Shown here piece by piece: positions 20,967 to 30,214 of a DNA stretch of 64,000 nucleotides. Below the pieces are notes generated by a model. It was given only the letters and a program-made list of their open reading frames with translations. It made no database searches and was not told the DNA's origin. Source of the stretch: Luteibacter sp. UNC138MFCol5.1. Lineage in GTDB: Bacteria > Pseudomonadota > Gammaproteobacteria > Xanthomonadales > Rhodanobacteraceae. Each line of letters begins with the position of its first letter. Positions within the stretch are counted from its first letter, which is position 1. Where the stretch lies: contig NZ_FODZ01000004.1 of NCBI RefSeq assembly GCF_900110505.1, positions 185,314 through 249,313 of the forward strand, given 5' to 3'. The translations under genes were made by a program, and so were the position numbers.

Positions 20967-22409
20967 ATGACTAGGCCATCGCGCCTCGAACTCAAAGCGC
21001 TGGGGCCGGCGCGCGACCGTGACGCGCCCATCTACCTGCAGCTCTACAACCAGCTCCGGGAGGCCATTGCTGGCGGTCATCTCGGTCCTGGAGACCGCAT
21101 CCCGTCGGTCCGCAGTCTGGCGAGCGAACTGGGTCTGGCGCGGGGTACGGTCGAGGCGGCGATCCAGCTCCTCGTCAGTGAGGGGTACCTCGTCGCGCGT
21201 GGTGCAGCCGGAACCATCGTGTCGCCGCGACTTGCCGTCGTCTCCACCGTCGCGCCGGTCATTCCCGAGTTGCCTCATGTGTTGGCACCACTGAGTCCGC
21301 CTGCCAGCGAAAGAGGCGTCGCGCCATTCCAGCTCGGTATCCCGGCACTCGACGCGTTTCCGCGCAAGACCTGGGCCCGTTTGTCCGGACGGCATCAAAG
21401 GACCGTCACGACGAGCGCGATGGTTTACCCCGACCCTGCCGGCCACGAGCCTTTGCGGCGCGCGATCGCGACGTATCTGGGCATATCGCGTGGCATCTCA
21501 TGTAGCCACGAACAGGTGTTCGTGACCACCGGATATCGCGGCGCGCTGGATCTCGTGCGTCGGACACTCTTTTCGCCCGGCGACACCGGTTGGTTCGAGG
21601 ATCCGGGCTACCTGCTGGCACGCATCTTCCTCGAACGCGCCGGTCTCAGCCTGCAGCCCGTGGCCGTGGACGACGAAGGGCTCCGGGTGGCCGATGGCAA
21701 GACATCGGCGCCCCAGGCCCGCTTCGCGGTCGTGACACCCACGCATCAGAGTCCGCTTGGGGTGGCGCTTTCGCTGCCGCGGCGCCTGGAACTGCTCGAC
21801 TGGGCGGCGGCGCGGAAGGCGTGGATCATCGAGGACGATTACGACAGCGAGTTCCGCTACAACGGGCGTCCCTTGCCGGCGTTGAAGAGCCTCGATCGCG
21901 ACGACCGCGTGCTGTATGCAGGAACGTTCAGCAAGGTCCTGGTTCCGGGCCTCCGCCTTGCGTACCTCGTCGTACCTGTAAGCCTGATAGGCACGTTTCG
22001 CGACGAGGTCGAACATTCGCCGGGTCCGGGCCCCGTCGCCCCGCAGGCCGTCGTCGCGGACTTCATGAGTCAGGGCCATTTCGCACGACATCTGCGCAGG
22101 ATGCGTCCCCTCTATGCCACCCGGCGCCAGTACCTCGTTGAAGCGCTTGTCGACCGGCTCGACGATCGCCTTTTTGTGCAGCCACAGGCCGGCGGTCTTC
22201 ACGTGCTCGCACACCTCAAGGCGAGACGAAACGACCGACCCATTGCGTCGGCCGCGCGGGCCAACGGCATGGACGTGCAGGCGCTCAGCGACTGGAGGTT
22301 GACTCCATCGGTGGAGGGCGGATTGTTGATGGGATTCGCGAACTTCGGTTCCGCAGACGAGGCAAGGGATGCCGTCGGGACGTTCGAGCTCGCATGGCGC
22401 AGCGCTTGA
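20967..22409 (+). CDS. MocR/PdxR-type regulator (GntR HTH + aminotransferase fold)
   Basis: A 480-residue regulator. Residues 15-80 form a GntR winged HTH (APIYLQLYNQLREAIAGG, RIPSVRSLASELGLARGTV). Residues 115-480 form a fold-type I PLP aminotransferase domain, with TYSKV-like TFSKVLVPGLRL (Lys of the PLP Schiff base in the SK) and DDYDSEFRY. PdxR and GabR are family members that sense PLP or amino acids. Start 20967 excludes 21 unlikely codons. It precedes the RND operon by 116 bp. Confidence 0.9.
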   Translation: MTRPSRLELKALGPARDRDAPIYLQLYNQLREAIAGGHLGPGDRIPSVRSLASELGLARGTVEAAIQLLVSEGYLVARGAAGTIVSPRLAVVSTVAPVIPELPHVLAPLSPPASERGVAPFQLGIPALDAFPRKTWARLSGRHQRTVTTSAMVYPDPAGHEPLRRAIATYLGISRGISCSHEQVFVTTGYRGALDLVRRTLFSPGDTGWFEDPGYLLARIFLERAGLSLQPVAVDDEGLRVADGKTSAPQARFAVVTPTHQSPLGVALSLPRRLELLDWAAARKAWIIEDDYDSEFRYNGRPLPALKSLDRDDRVLYAGTFSKVLVPGLRLAYLVVPVSLIGTFRDEVEHSPGPGPVAPQAVVADFMSQGHFARHLRRMRPLYATRRQYLVEALVDRLDDRLFVQPQAGGLHVLAHLKARRNDRPIASAARANGMDVQALSDWRLTPSVEGGLLMGFANFGSADEARDAVGTFELAWRSA

Positions 22410-22461
22410 AGCGGCGAGACGCGCACCTTCAAGAACTTGGCCTAGTCAATCGGTGAGGAAT

Positions 22462-22479
22462 TGGTCCTTTTTTGGACCA
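22462..22479. promoter_or_regulatory. Perfect palindrome TGGTCC-T6-GGACCA before the RND operon
   Basis: Six-bp arms flank six T residues, 47-64 bp upstream of the membrane-fusion-protein start. It could be an operator or a small attenuating hairpin; the T run is inside the loop and not downstream, so it is not a standard terminator. Confidence 0.45.
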
Positions 22480-22525
22480 GGAAGGCGGCCCATCCTCATG
22501 GACTCTCCTTCCAGTCATCCTCCCC

Positions 22526-23689
22526 ATGGCCACGAACTTCCGACGGCTCCTCCGTGCCGCCGCCTTGCCCTTTGCTCTCCTCGTTCTGTCGGGCTGCCAC
22601 AAGACTCCCGAATCGACGGCGGTGCCCTCGCCCCCCGAGGTGGGCGTCGCTCCTCTCGTCAGGAAAGACCTCCGTTCCGTCGATGATTTCAATGGCAGGG
22701 TGGAGGCCATACAGTCGGTCGACGTCCGGCCGCGGGTGAGCGGATACATCGACCGGATCGCCTACGTGGAGGGTTCGCGGGTCGAGGCCGGCGACCTGCT
22801 CTTCGTCATCGACCCTCGTCCGTACCGCGACGCGCTCAACGCCGCCAGGGCGCGGCTCGAAAGCGCTCGCGCAGCGTCGCAGCTCGCGCAGAGTCGCTTT
22901 GCGCGCGCCAGCAAGCTGATCGGTAACCGGTTCATCTCGAAAGAAGACTTCGACACCAGCAGGGCGGCCGTCGATCAGGCGGCTGCCGATGTGCATGCGA
23001 GCGAGGCGGCGATGGCGACGGCATCCCTCAACCTCGCATTCACTCAGGTGCGCGCTCCCGTCGCCGGGCGGGCGGGGAGGGCGGCGCTGACAGTCGGCAA
23101 CCTTGCCCGGGTCGATGAAAGCCTGCTGACGACCGTGGTATCGGAAGACGAGATGTACGTCTATTTCGACTGCGACGAGCATAGCTATCTCCGCTATGGC
23201 AACGGGTCGGACCATACGGCAACGGCGAGCGTAGCGCTCGCCAACGAAGAAGGTTTTCCCCGCAGCGCCCGCGTCGATTTCCTCGACAATCGGCTGGATC
23301 CGTCCACGGGTACCATCCGCGCTCGTGCGATCGTCGCCAACCCAGGGCACGCACTGACGCCCGGGCTCTTCGCACGCGTCCGCTTCGAGAGCGGCTCGCC
23401 GGTGATGACCCGCCTTGTCGCCGACCGTGCGGTCCTGACCGATCAGGACCGCAGATACGTCTATGTCGTCGATGGCAAGGGGCATGCGGTGCGCAAGGAC
23501 GTCGTGATCGGTCGTGTCATTGGAGGCATGCGTGTCATCGAGTCCGGCCTTGACGACGCCGACAAGGTCATTGTCAGTGGTGCCCAAAAGGTCTTCTTCT
23601 CCGGCATGCCCGTACGCGCAGTGCCCGAAGGCGATGGCGAGGATTCCAGGACTCGCGTGGCCTCGGTGCCCTCCGGCATGGATCGCTGA
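22526..23689 (+). CDS. RND efflux periplasmic adaptor (membrane fusion protein)
   Basis: A 387-residue MexA/AcrA-type adaptor, joining the inner-membrane pump to an outer-membrane channel. The N-terminus is a lipoprotein signal with lipobox LVLSGC (Cys24). The lipoyl half-motifs (VDVRPRVSGYIDRI and AFTQVRAPVAGR-like), a helical hairpin rich in Ala and Arg (residues 90-150), and the beta-barrel domain are all present. Start 22526 avoids 18 upstream codons lacking a ribosome site. It is followed 3 bp later by the RND pump. Confidence 0.93.
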   Translation: MATNFRRLLRAAALPFALLVLSGCHKTPESTAVPSPPEVGVAPLVRKDLRSVDDFNGRVEAIQSVDVRPRVSGYIDRIAYVEGSRVEAGDLLFVIDPRPYRDALNAARARLESARAASQLAQSRFARASKLIGNRFISKEDFDTSRAAVDQAAADVHASEAAMATASLNLAFTQVRAPVAGRAGRAALTVGNLARVDESLLTTVVSEDEMYVYFDCDEHSYLRYGNGSDHTATASVALANEEGFPRSARVDFLDNRLDPSTGTIRARAIVANPGHALTPGLFARVRFESGSPVMTRLVADRAVLTDQDRRYVYVVDGKGHAVRKDVVIGRVIGGMRVIESGLDDADKVIVSGAQKVFFSGMPVRAVPEGDGEDSRTRVASVPSGMDR

Positions 23690-23692
23690 CCC

Positions 23693-26600
23693 ATGGATTT
23701 CTCGAAATTCTTCATTGATAGGCCGATTTTCGCGGTTGTGGTCTCCGTCCTCATCTTCGCCGCCGGACTGATCGCCATCCCGCTTCTTCCGGTGGGCGAG
23801 TACCCGGAAGTGGTCCCTCCTAGCGTCGTCGTCAGGGCGACCTACCCCGGCGCCAACCCGAAGGAGATCGCCGATTCCGTCGCCGTTCCGCTCGAGGAAG
23901 CGATCAACGGCGTGGAAGGCATCATGTACATGAAATCCGTGGCTGGCTCCGACGGCAGCCTCCAGGTGACGGTGACGTTCAACCCCGGCGTCGACGGAGA
24001 CACCGCGGCGGTGCGCGTACAGAACCGGGTGTCCCAGGCGCAGAGCCGCCTTCCCGAGGAAGTACGGGTGTTCGGCGTCACGACGCAGAAACAGTCGCCA
24101 ACCCCGCTGATGTATGTGAGCATCGAATCCAACGACCAGCGATTCGACAGGCTTTACCTGCGAAACTACCTCACGCTACACGTCAAGGACGAATTGTCGC
24201 GGCTCCCGGGCATCGGCGATATCGGACTCTACGGCGCCGGCGATTACGCGATGCGCGTATGGCTGGACCCGAACAAGCTCGCCGCGCGGGGTCTCACCGC
24301 GAACGATGTCGTGAGCGCGATCCGCGAACAGAACATCCAGGTTTCGGCCGGGCAGCTGGGTGCCGAGCCCTCGCCGCGCAAGAGCGATGTGCTCGTCTCG
24401 ATCAATGTGCGCGGCAGGCTTCGATCGACCGACGAGTTCGGCCAGATCGTTCTGAAAAACGATTCCCAGGGCCGTGTCGTCAGGGTCGCCGACATCGCCA
24501 GGCTGGAGCTCGGCTCGAGCGACTACACCACCCGAACGTCCGTGGATGGCCGGGAGAGCACGAGCGTCGGCATCTTCCTCACGCCCGGCGCCAATTCGCT
24601 CGCGGTGGCCAGCGCCGTCTACGCGAAGTTCAGCGAATTATCGAAGTCCTTTCCGCCCGGTGTCACCTGGAAGCCGGTCTGGGATCCGACCGTCTTCGTG
24701 CGAGAGTCGATCGACGCGGTGGGGCACACGCTGCTGGAGGCCACCTTCCTGGTGGTGCTCGTGGTGATCCTGTTCCTGCAGAGCTGGCGCGCTTCGATCA
24801 TCCCCCTCGTCGCCGTGCCCGTATCGATCGTCGGTACCTTCGCCTGGCTTCTCCTGCTGGGCTATTCCATCAACACGCTCACACTCTTCGGCCTGGTCCT
24901 GGCCATCGGTATCGTCGTCGACGATGCCATCGTGGTGGTCGAGAATGTTGAACGGTACATCGAGCAGGGGATGTCGCCGCGCGATGCAGCTCACCAGGCC
25001 ATGCGGGAGGTTTCCGGTCCGATCATCGCCATCGCGCTGGTCTTGTGCGCGGTGTTCGTTCCAATGGCCTTCCTCTCCGGCGTCACGGGCGAGTTCTACA
25101 AGCAGTTCGCGGTGACGATCGCCATCTCGACCGTCATCTCCGCGGTCAACTCGCTCACCCTTTCGCCTGCACTTGCAGCGAAGCTGCTCCTCGCCCACGG
25201 TGCGCCGAAAGATATCGTCGCCCGCGGCATGGATCGGATGCTCGGCTGGTTCTTCCGTTGGTTCAATCGCTTCTTCGCGCGCGCGTCGGACCGGTACCAC
25301 TCGGCCGTCGGCCTGACGCTCGGACGTCGCGGGCTCGTCTTCGGTGTCTACATCGCGCTCCTCGTTTCGGCTGGCGTGCTGTTCCATCAGGTACCCGGCG
25401 GTTTCATACCAACACAGGACAAGCTCTATCTCTTCGCGGGGGCGAAGCTTCCCGAAGGCGCCTCGCTCGCCCGGACCGCCGACGTTACCCGGACGATTTC
25501 CAAACTGGCCAACGAGGTAGACGGTGTCGCCCTCACCAACGGATACGCGGGGCTCAACGCCTTGCAGGCCACGAACACGCCGAATCAGACGGCGTCCTAC
25601 GTCATTCTCAAGCCCTTCAGCGAGCGCGAGCGCACGGCGGCTGAGATCGCCACCGAGCTTTCCGCGAAGCTCGCGGGCATCAAGGATGGATTCGCCTATG
25701 CATTACAGCCGCCTCCGATTCAGGGCCTCGGCAACGGTTCCGGCTACTCGCTCTACCTGGAAGACCGTGCTGGACTGGGCTATGGCGCATTGCAGGACGC
25801 AGTCACCGCCTTCCAGGCCGAGGTTGCCAAGACACCTGGCATGACGTTTCCGGTCACGAGCTACCAGGCGAACATTCCGCAGCTGGAGGTCAACGTCGAC
25901 CGCCAGAAAGCCAAGGCCCAAGGCGTCGCCCTCACCGATCTCTTCGATGCCTTGCAGACGTACCTGGGGTCGGTCTACGTGAACGATTTCAACCTCTATG
26001 GACGCGTCTATCGCGTGATGGCGCAGGCAGATGCCGAATTCCGTCAGCAAGCGGCCGACATCGGCAACCTCTACACGCGGAACAATGCGGGTGGCATGGT
26101 TCCGGTCAGCTCCATGGTGACGGTCACACCGACGTATGGCCCCGACCCTGTGATCCGCTACAACGGTCATCCGGCCGCGGACATCATCGGGGATACCGAT
26201 CCCCGCATCCTCTCGTCGAGCGAAGCGATCGCTACCTTGCAGGCGATTGCCGATCGCGTCTTGCCGAGGGGCATAGCACTTGAATGGACTGACCTGAGCT
26301 ACCAGCAGGTCACCCAGGGACACGCGGCGGCAGTCGTATTTCCGCTTTCCATCCTTCTGGTGTTCCTCGTCCTTGCATCACTCTATGAGAGCTGGACGCT
26401 GCCCCTGGCCGTTATCCTGATCGTTCCGGTATGCCTCTGCTCGGCCCTCTTCGGAGTGTGGTTGTCCGGTGGCGACAACAACGTGTTCGTCCAGGTTGGG
26501 CTGGTGGTGCTGATGGGCCTTGCCTGCAAGAACGCCATCCTGATCGTCGAGTTCGCACGGGAACTGGAGATCCACGGCACGGCGACCGTGGAAGCCGCGC

Positions 26601-26848
26601 TGACGGCATGCAGGCTCCGCTTGCGCCCCATCGTCATGACGTCCATCGCATTCGTGGCGGGTTCAGTCCCTCTGTTGATGGGCCACGGTGCAGGCAGTGA
26701 AGTGCGTTCCGCGACGGGTGTTACGGTCTTCGCGGGCATGCTCGGCGTCACGCTTTTCGGCCTTTTCCTGACGCCCGTGTTCTACGTCGCGCTGCGCAAG
26801 TTGTCGGGACCGCTTCCCGCGGCGTGGCGAGAGCACGCCACGCCGTGA
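23693..26848 (+). CDS. RND efflux pump, HAE1 family (AcrB/MexB-like)
   Basis: A 1051-residue proton-driven drug exporter. The N-terminal FFIDRPIFAVVVSVLI is the first TM; the paired acidic proton-relay residues are at about 408-410 in IVVDDAIVVVENVER, and the second TM bundle (GVWLSGGDNNVFVQVGLVVL) is complete. Both large periplasmic loops are present. It forms a two-gene operon with the adaptor. No TolC/OprM-type gene follows, so it probably borrows an outer-membrane channel encoded elsewhere. Confidence 0.95.
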   Translation: MDFSKFFIDRPIFAVVVSVLIFAAGLIAIPLLPVGEYPEVVPPSVVVRATYPGANPKEIADSVAVPLEEAINGVEGIMYMKSVAGSDGSLQVTVTFNPGVDGDTAAVRVQNRVSQAQSRLPEEVRVFGVTTQKQSPTPLMYVSIESNDQRFDRLYLRNYLTLHVKDELSRLPGIGDIGLYGAGDYAMRVWLDPNKLAARGLTANDVVSAIREQNIQVSAGQLGAEPSPRKSDVLVSINVRGRLRSTDEFGQIVLKNDSQGRVVRVADIARLELGSSDYTTRTSVDGRESTSVGIFLTPGANSLAVASAVYAKFSELSKSFPPGVTWKPVWDPTVFVRESIDAVGHTLLEATFLVVLVVILFLQSWRASIIPLVAVPVSIVGTFAWLLLLGYSINTLTLFGLVLAIGIVVDDAIVVVENVERYIEQGMSPRDAAHQAMREVSGPIIAIALVLCAVFVPMAFLSGVTGEFYKQFAVTIAISTVISAVNSLTLSPALAAKLLLAHGAPKDIVARGMDRMLGWFFRWFNRFFARASDRYHSAVGLTLGRRGLVFGVYIALLVSAGVLFHQVPGGFIPTQDKLYLFAGAKLPEGASLARTADVTRTISKLANEVDGVALTNGYAGLNALQATNTPNQTASYVILKPFSERERTAAEIATELSAKLAGIKDGFAYALQPPPIQGLGNGSGYSLYLEDRAGLGYGALQDAVTAFQAEVAKTPGMTFPVTSYQANIPQLEVNVDRQKAKAQGVALTDLFDALQTYLGSVYVNDFNLYGRVYRVMAQADAEFRQQAADIGNLYTRNNAGGMVPVSSMVTVTPTYGPDPVIRYNGHPAADIIGDTDPRILSSSEAIATLQAIADRVLPRGIALEWTDLSYQQVTQGHAAAVVFPLSILLVFLVLASLYESWTLPLAVILIVPVCLCSALFGVWLSGGDNNVFVQVGLVVLMGLACKNAILIVEFARELEIHGTATVEAALTACRLRLRPIVMTSIAFVAGSVPLLMGHGAGSEVRSATGVTVFAGMLGVTLFGLFLTPVFYVALRKLSGPLPAAWREHATP

Positions 26849-26860
26849 CGGAACTGCGCC

Positions 26861-27277
26861 TCAATGTGACGCGCCGATATCCGCCCGGGACGGAATCCTC
26901 GCGATCACCTTGATCTCGAAGTCGAAGCCCGCGAGCCAGTTGACGCCGACGGCGGTCCACGTGGGGTAGGGGGCTTCGCCGATCTCCTTCTCGCGAACGG
27001 CCATCATCGCCTCGAACTGGTTCGCGGGATCGGTGTGGAACGAGGTGACGTCGATCACGTCGTCGAACGTGCAGCCCGCCGCGGCGAGCACCTCGCGCAG
27101 GTTGGCGAACGCACGACGGACCTGGTCCTCGTAGACGGGTTCCGGGGATCCGTCCTCGCGGCTGCCGACCTGGCCGGCGACGAAGAGGAGGTCGCCCGCG
27201 CGGACGGCAGGCGAATACTTGTGCGCGTCGTAGAGGGCGTGGCGTTTCTCGGGGAAGATGGCGGTGCGCTGGTTCAT
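26861..27277 (-). CDS. RidA/YjgF family protein
   Basis: A 138-residue trimeric RidA-like protein. RidA hydrolyses reactive enamine/imine intermediates; many paralogues have other roles. Features: YSPAVRAGDLLFVAGQVG, the RxxNF-like DQVRRAFANLREVLAAAGC, VTSFHTD and a C-terminal FDFEIKVIARIP (the family normally has an Arg here in a IEI-type strand). Start 27277 is set by the family N-terminus; the longer reading overlaps the REP element. It is convergent with the RND operon, 12 bp apart. Confidence 0.85.
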   Translation of the reverse strand: MNQRTAIFPEKRHALYDAHKYSPAVRAGDLLFVAGQVGSREDGSPEPVYEDQVRRAFANLREVLAAAGCTFDDVIDVTSFHTDPANQFEAMMAVREKEIGEAPYPTWTAVGVNWLAGFDFEIKVIARIPSRADIGASH

Positions 27278-27314
27278 GATGCTTTCCTTGGATGGGTACG
27301 TGGTGTGAGTCGCG

Positions 27315-27345
27315 AGGAGCTGTGGCGCGCGGGGCGCGCCCCTAC
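27315..27345. repeat. REP element overlapping the SDR stop
   Basis: AGGAGCTGTGGCGCGCGGG, then GCGCGCCCCTAC: the hairpin GGCGCGC/GCGCGCC (27324-27340) with the CTAC tail matches the REP class seen elsewhere in the window (36388, 63950). The SDR stop codon (27342-27344) lies inside it. Confidence 0.7.
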
Positions 27346-28193
27346 GAAAGCGTCGCGAGCTCGTCGGCCGTGAAGTCCGCGGCGAGCGCGATGGCCTGCT
27401 GCCGTTCGAGTTCATCGAGGCGAGCCTTCAGCGCGTCGTGAACGTGGGTGTAGGCGTCGGCGCCGAGCACCAGACGCTTCGGCAGCGGCGCCTCCTGATC
27501 GGCGAGGCGGATCATCGCGTCGGTCATGCGGTCGGGATCGCCCTTGATGACCCACTCGCCTTCGAGCGAGCGACGCAGCTGGCCCGCGGGTGTCGCCTCG
27601 TATGCCGGCAGCGGCGTCGTGCGGGCGAGGTTGCCGCCGAAGTCGGTGCGCGCGGGACCGGGTTCCACCAGCGTGAGCGCGATGCCGAACGGCGCCACCT
27701 CCTGCGCGACGGCCTCGACGAACCCCTCGATGCCCCACTTCGTCGCGTGATAGAGGCCGAAGGCCGGGTAGGCGATCTGGCCACCCTCGCTCGATACCTG
27801 CTGGATGCGGCCGCCGCCCTGGCGACGAAGGTGCGGCAGCGCCGCCCGGATCAGCGCGATGGACCCGATCAGGTTGACGTCGACGATGTCGCGCACCTGC
27901 CGGTCGGTGGCCTCCTCGCCGGCGCCAAGCAGGCCGTATCCCGCATTGCTGACGACGATGTCGATCCGGCCGCTCGCGGCGAAGGCGTCGTCGACGGCGC
28001 GACGGACCGCCGCCTGATCGGCGAGGTCGGCGGCGACGATACGCAAACGGTCGGCGTGCCGGACACGAAGGTCGGGCAGTGCATCGGCGCTCCGGCTCAA
28101 GCCGACCACGCTATCGCCGCGGGCGAGGGCCTTCGTCGCCAGAAGGCGGCCGAGACCGGAGGAAACGCCGGTGATGAGCCAGTGCTTTGCCAT
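27342..28193 (-). CDS. Short-chain dehydrogenase/reductase (LysR-linked)
   Basis: A 283-residue SDR: TGVSSGLGR cofactor loop, NAGYGL strand 4, YHATK active site, and a longer C-terminal region typical of the DltE/oxidoreductase SDRs that start MAKHWLITG. It is divergent from a LysR regulator with a 99-bp spacer. It ends inside a REP element upstream of ridA. Likely controlled by the LysR at 28293; substrate unknown. Confidence 0.9.
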   Translation of the reverse strand: MAKHWLITGVSSGLGRLLATKALARGDSVVGLSRSADALPDLRVRHADRLRIVAADLADQAAVRRAVDDAFAASGRIDIVVSNAGYGLLGAGEEATDRQVRDIVDVNLIGSIALIRAALPHLRRQGGGRIQQVSSEGGQIAYPAFGLYHATKWGIEGFVEAVAQEVAPFGIALTLVEPGPARTDFGGNLARTTPLPAYEATPAGQLRRSLEGEWVIKGDPDRMTDAMIRLADQEAPLPKRLVLGADAYTHVHDALKARLDELERQQAIALAADFTADELATLS

Positions 28194-28292
28194 GGGGAGT
28201 GCCTCTCGTGGGGTGATGAAGTCACCATAGGCTCCGACCGGTTAGACAACTAGACGTTGCAATCCGCATGGGTTGCTGCAGAATCGCCACCA

Positions 28293-29192
28293 ATGGCACG
28301 CCCGTCCCTCAACGATCTCGGCGCTTTCGTGGCCGTCGCGACGCACCGGAGCTTCCGCCGTGCGGCCGACGAGCTGGGCACGGCGCCGTCGACGCTGAGC
28401 CACGCGATGCGCGCCCTCGAAGAGCGCATGGGCGTGCGTCTGCTCAACCGGACGACCCGCAGCGTCTCGCCGACGGAAGCCGGCGCGCGCCTCCTGGAAC
28501 ACCTGCAGGGCGCGCTCGCGTCGCTCGACGCGGCACTGGACAGCGTGGCCGATTTTCGTGGGCGCGTGACAGGTACCGTGCGCATCAACGCCCCGCGTCT
28601 CGCGGCGGCGATGCTCGTGCGTCGCGTGCTGCCGACGATGGTCGAGCGCTTTCCCGAGGTCACGGTCGACCTCGTCGCGGAAGGCGAGCTGGTCGACATC
28701 GTGTCACGTGGATTCGACGCGGGCGTGCGCCTGGTGGAGTCCATCCCGAAGGACATGATCGCGGTGCCCATGTCGCGGCCCATGCGTTTCGCCTGCGTCG
28801 CGTCGCCCGCCTACCTTGCGCAGGCCGGTAGGCCTCGCACGCCGGACGAACTCGCCCGTCACCGTTGCATCGGCCACCGCATGCCCAGCGGCAAGCTCTA
28901 TCGCTGGGAATTCGCGCGCGGCGGCGAATCGCTCACGATCGATACCGCCGGTCCGGTGGTCCTCGACGACGAGGCGCTGATGGTGGATGCGGCCGTCGAA
29001 GGCCTCGGCATCGCCTACGTGCCGGAGCCCGCGGCGGCCGCGGACATCGCGGCGGGGCGGCTGCGCGAAGTGCTCGCGCCGTGGATGACGGACGCCGAAG
29101 CGATCGCGGTTTATTACCCGGGCCACCGCGCCGTGCCGCCGGCGCTGCGCGCGTTCCTGGATGTGGTGAGGGAGATGAGCGGCGCTCCCTAG
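28293..29192 (+). CDS. LysR-family regulator
   Basis: A 299-residue LTTR of the DsdC/PgrR-like group that activates or represses divergent dehydrogenases. The HTH is RPSLNDLGAFVAVATHRSFR with ADELGTAPSTLSHAMRALE; the C-terminal sensor includes RIGHRMPSGKLYRWEF-like HRCIGHRMPSGKLYRWEF, a signature of this subgroup. Start 28293 is chosen over the 12-codon-longer reading because MARPSLND aligns with the family. Pairs divergently with the SDR at 28193. Confidence 0.9.
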   Translation: MARPSLNDLGAFVAVATHRSFRRAADELGTAPSTLSHAMRALEERMGVRLLNRTTRSVSPTEAGARLLEHLQGALASLDAALDSVADFRGRVTGTVRINAPRLAAAMLVRRVLPTMVERFPEVTVDLVAEGELVDIVSRGFDAGVRLVESIPKDMIAVPMSRPMRFACVASPAYLAQAGRPRTPDELARHRCIGHRMPSGKLYRWEFARGGESLTIDTAGPVVLDDEALMVDAAVEGLGIAYVPEPAAAADIAAGRLREVLAPWMTDAEAIAVYYPGHRAVPPALRAFLDVVREMSGAP

Positions 29193-29229
29193 GCCACGGC
29201 AGGAAAGCGCGCTCCGCGGGTGGGGCGAC

Positions 29230-30123
29230 TCAATCGGGGAAATAGGCGGCACTGTCGATGTCGGCGAGCAGTCCCGGTTCGCGGGGTTCCCAACCGAGCC
29301 TGCCGCGAGTCCGCTCGCTCGACGCTCCCATGTTCAATCCCGTGAACTTCCCGAGCCAGCCGAAATGCGCGGCGGCTTCATCGCCCGTCTTCGAGACCAC
29401 GGGAATGCCCAGCCGGCGACCGATGACGGTCGCGATGTCGCGAAACGGCACCGCGGCATCGGCCACCGCGTGATATGGACCGCCTGACGCTCCCGTTTCG
29501 ACGGCAAGCCGGTACACGCGGGCGGCGTCGAGGCGGTGGACTCCCGCCCATGCGTTGGCGCCGTCGCCGACGTACGCGGAAACCCCGGTGCGCCGCGCGA
29601 GGTCGATCAGCATCGGCACGAAGCCATGATCGCCTTCGCCATGCACCGACGGTGGCAGACGCACCACCGCGGCGCGGACGCCGCGCGCGGCGATCGCGAG
29701 CGCGGCAGGCTCGGACGCCCGCGGGTAGTCGTCCGAGGTCGGCAGCGCCGCGTCCGTCTCGGTCCCGAGTTCGCCGGCCTTCGCCAGGGCGAGGCCCGAC
29801 GTGACGAGAAACGGCTTGTCGGTACCTATCAGCGCCTCGCCCATGGCGTCGATGGCGCGACGGTCGAGCACGCAGTTCTCGGCGAAACGCGAGAAGTCGT
29901 GATTGAAACCGGTGTGGACGATGGCGTCCGCGGACGCCGCTGCACGCCGCAGCCCGTCCACGTCCTCGAGCGATCCCCGCACGGGCTCGGCACCGAAGCT
30001 TTCGACCCGCGCGGCGCCGTCGTCGGAACGGGCAAGACCCAGTACCCGATGGCCGGCCGACAGCAACTCACGAACGACGGCAGAACCGACGAACCCCGTG
30101 GCACCGGTGACGAATACGCGCAT
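29230..30123 (-). CDS. NAD(P)-dependent epimerase/reductase (extended SDR)
   Basis: A 297-residue atypical extended SDR with the GATGFVGSAV cofactor loop. The usual YxxxK is less clear: YPRASEPAAL sits where the Tyr and Lys would be and has no Lys four residues on, so catalysis may differ or be lost. It is divergent from an XRE/MmyB-type regulator across 91 bp with a phased direct repeat, and convergent with the LysR gene at 29192 (37 bp apart). Confidence 0.85.
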   Translation of the reverse strand: MRVFVTGATGFVGSAVVRELLSAGHRVLGLARSDDGAARVESFGAEPVRGSLEDVDGLRRAAASADAIVHTGFNHDFSRFAENCVLDRRAIDAMGEALIGTDKPFLVTSGLALAKAGELGTETDAALPTSDDYPRASEPAALAIAARGVRAAVVRLPPSVHGEGDHGFVPMLIDLARRTGVSAYVGDGANAWAGVHRLDAARVYRLAVETGASGGPYHAVADAAVPFRDIATVIGRRLGIPVVSKTGDEAAAHFGWLGKFTGLNMGASSERTRGRLGWEPREPGLLADIDSAAYFPD

Positions 30124-30166
30124 GGAGCACCTCCCTCGTTGGAATGGCGCTACTCTGGGCCGGCCG

Positions 30167-30201
30167 GTTATCCGGGTGAAGTAGTGACGTTATACGGGTA
30201 A
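30167..30201. promoter_or_regulatory. 22-bp-phased direct repeat between epimerase and XRE gene
   Basis: GTTATCCGGGTGA (30167-30179) and GTTATACGGGTAA (30189-30201) are direct repeats 22 bp apart, two helical turns, in the divergent region. Likely the operator of the XRE regulator whose start is 14 bp downstream. Confidence 0.62.
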
Positions 30202-30214
30202 GAGGACTAACAGG

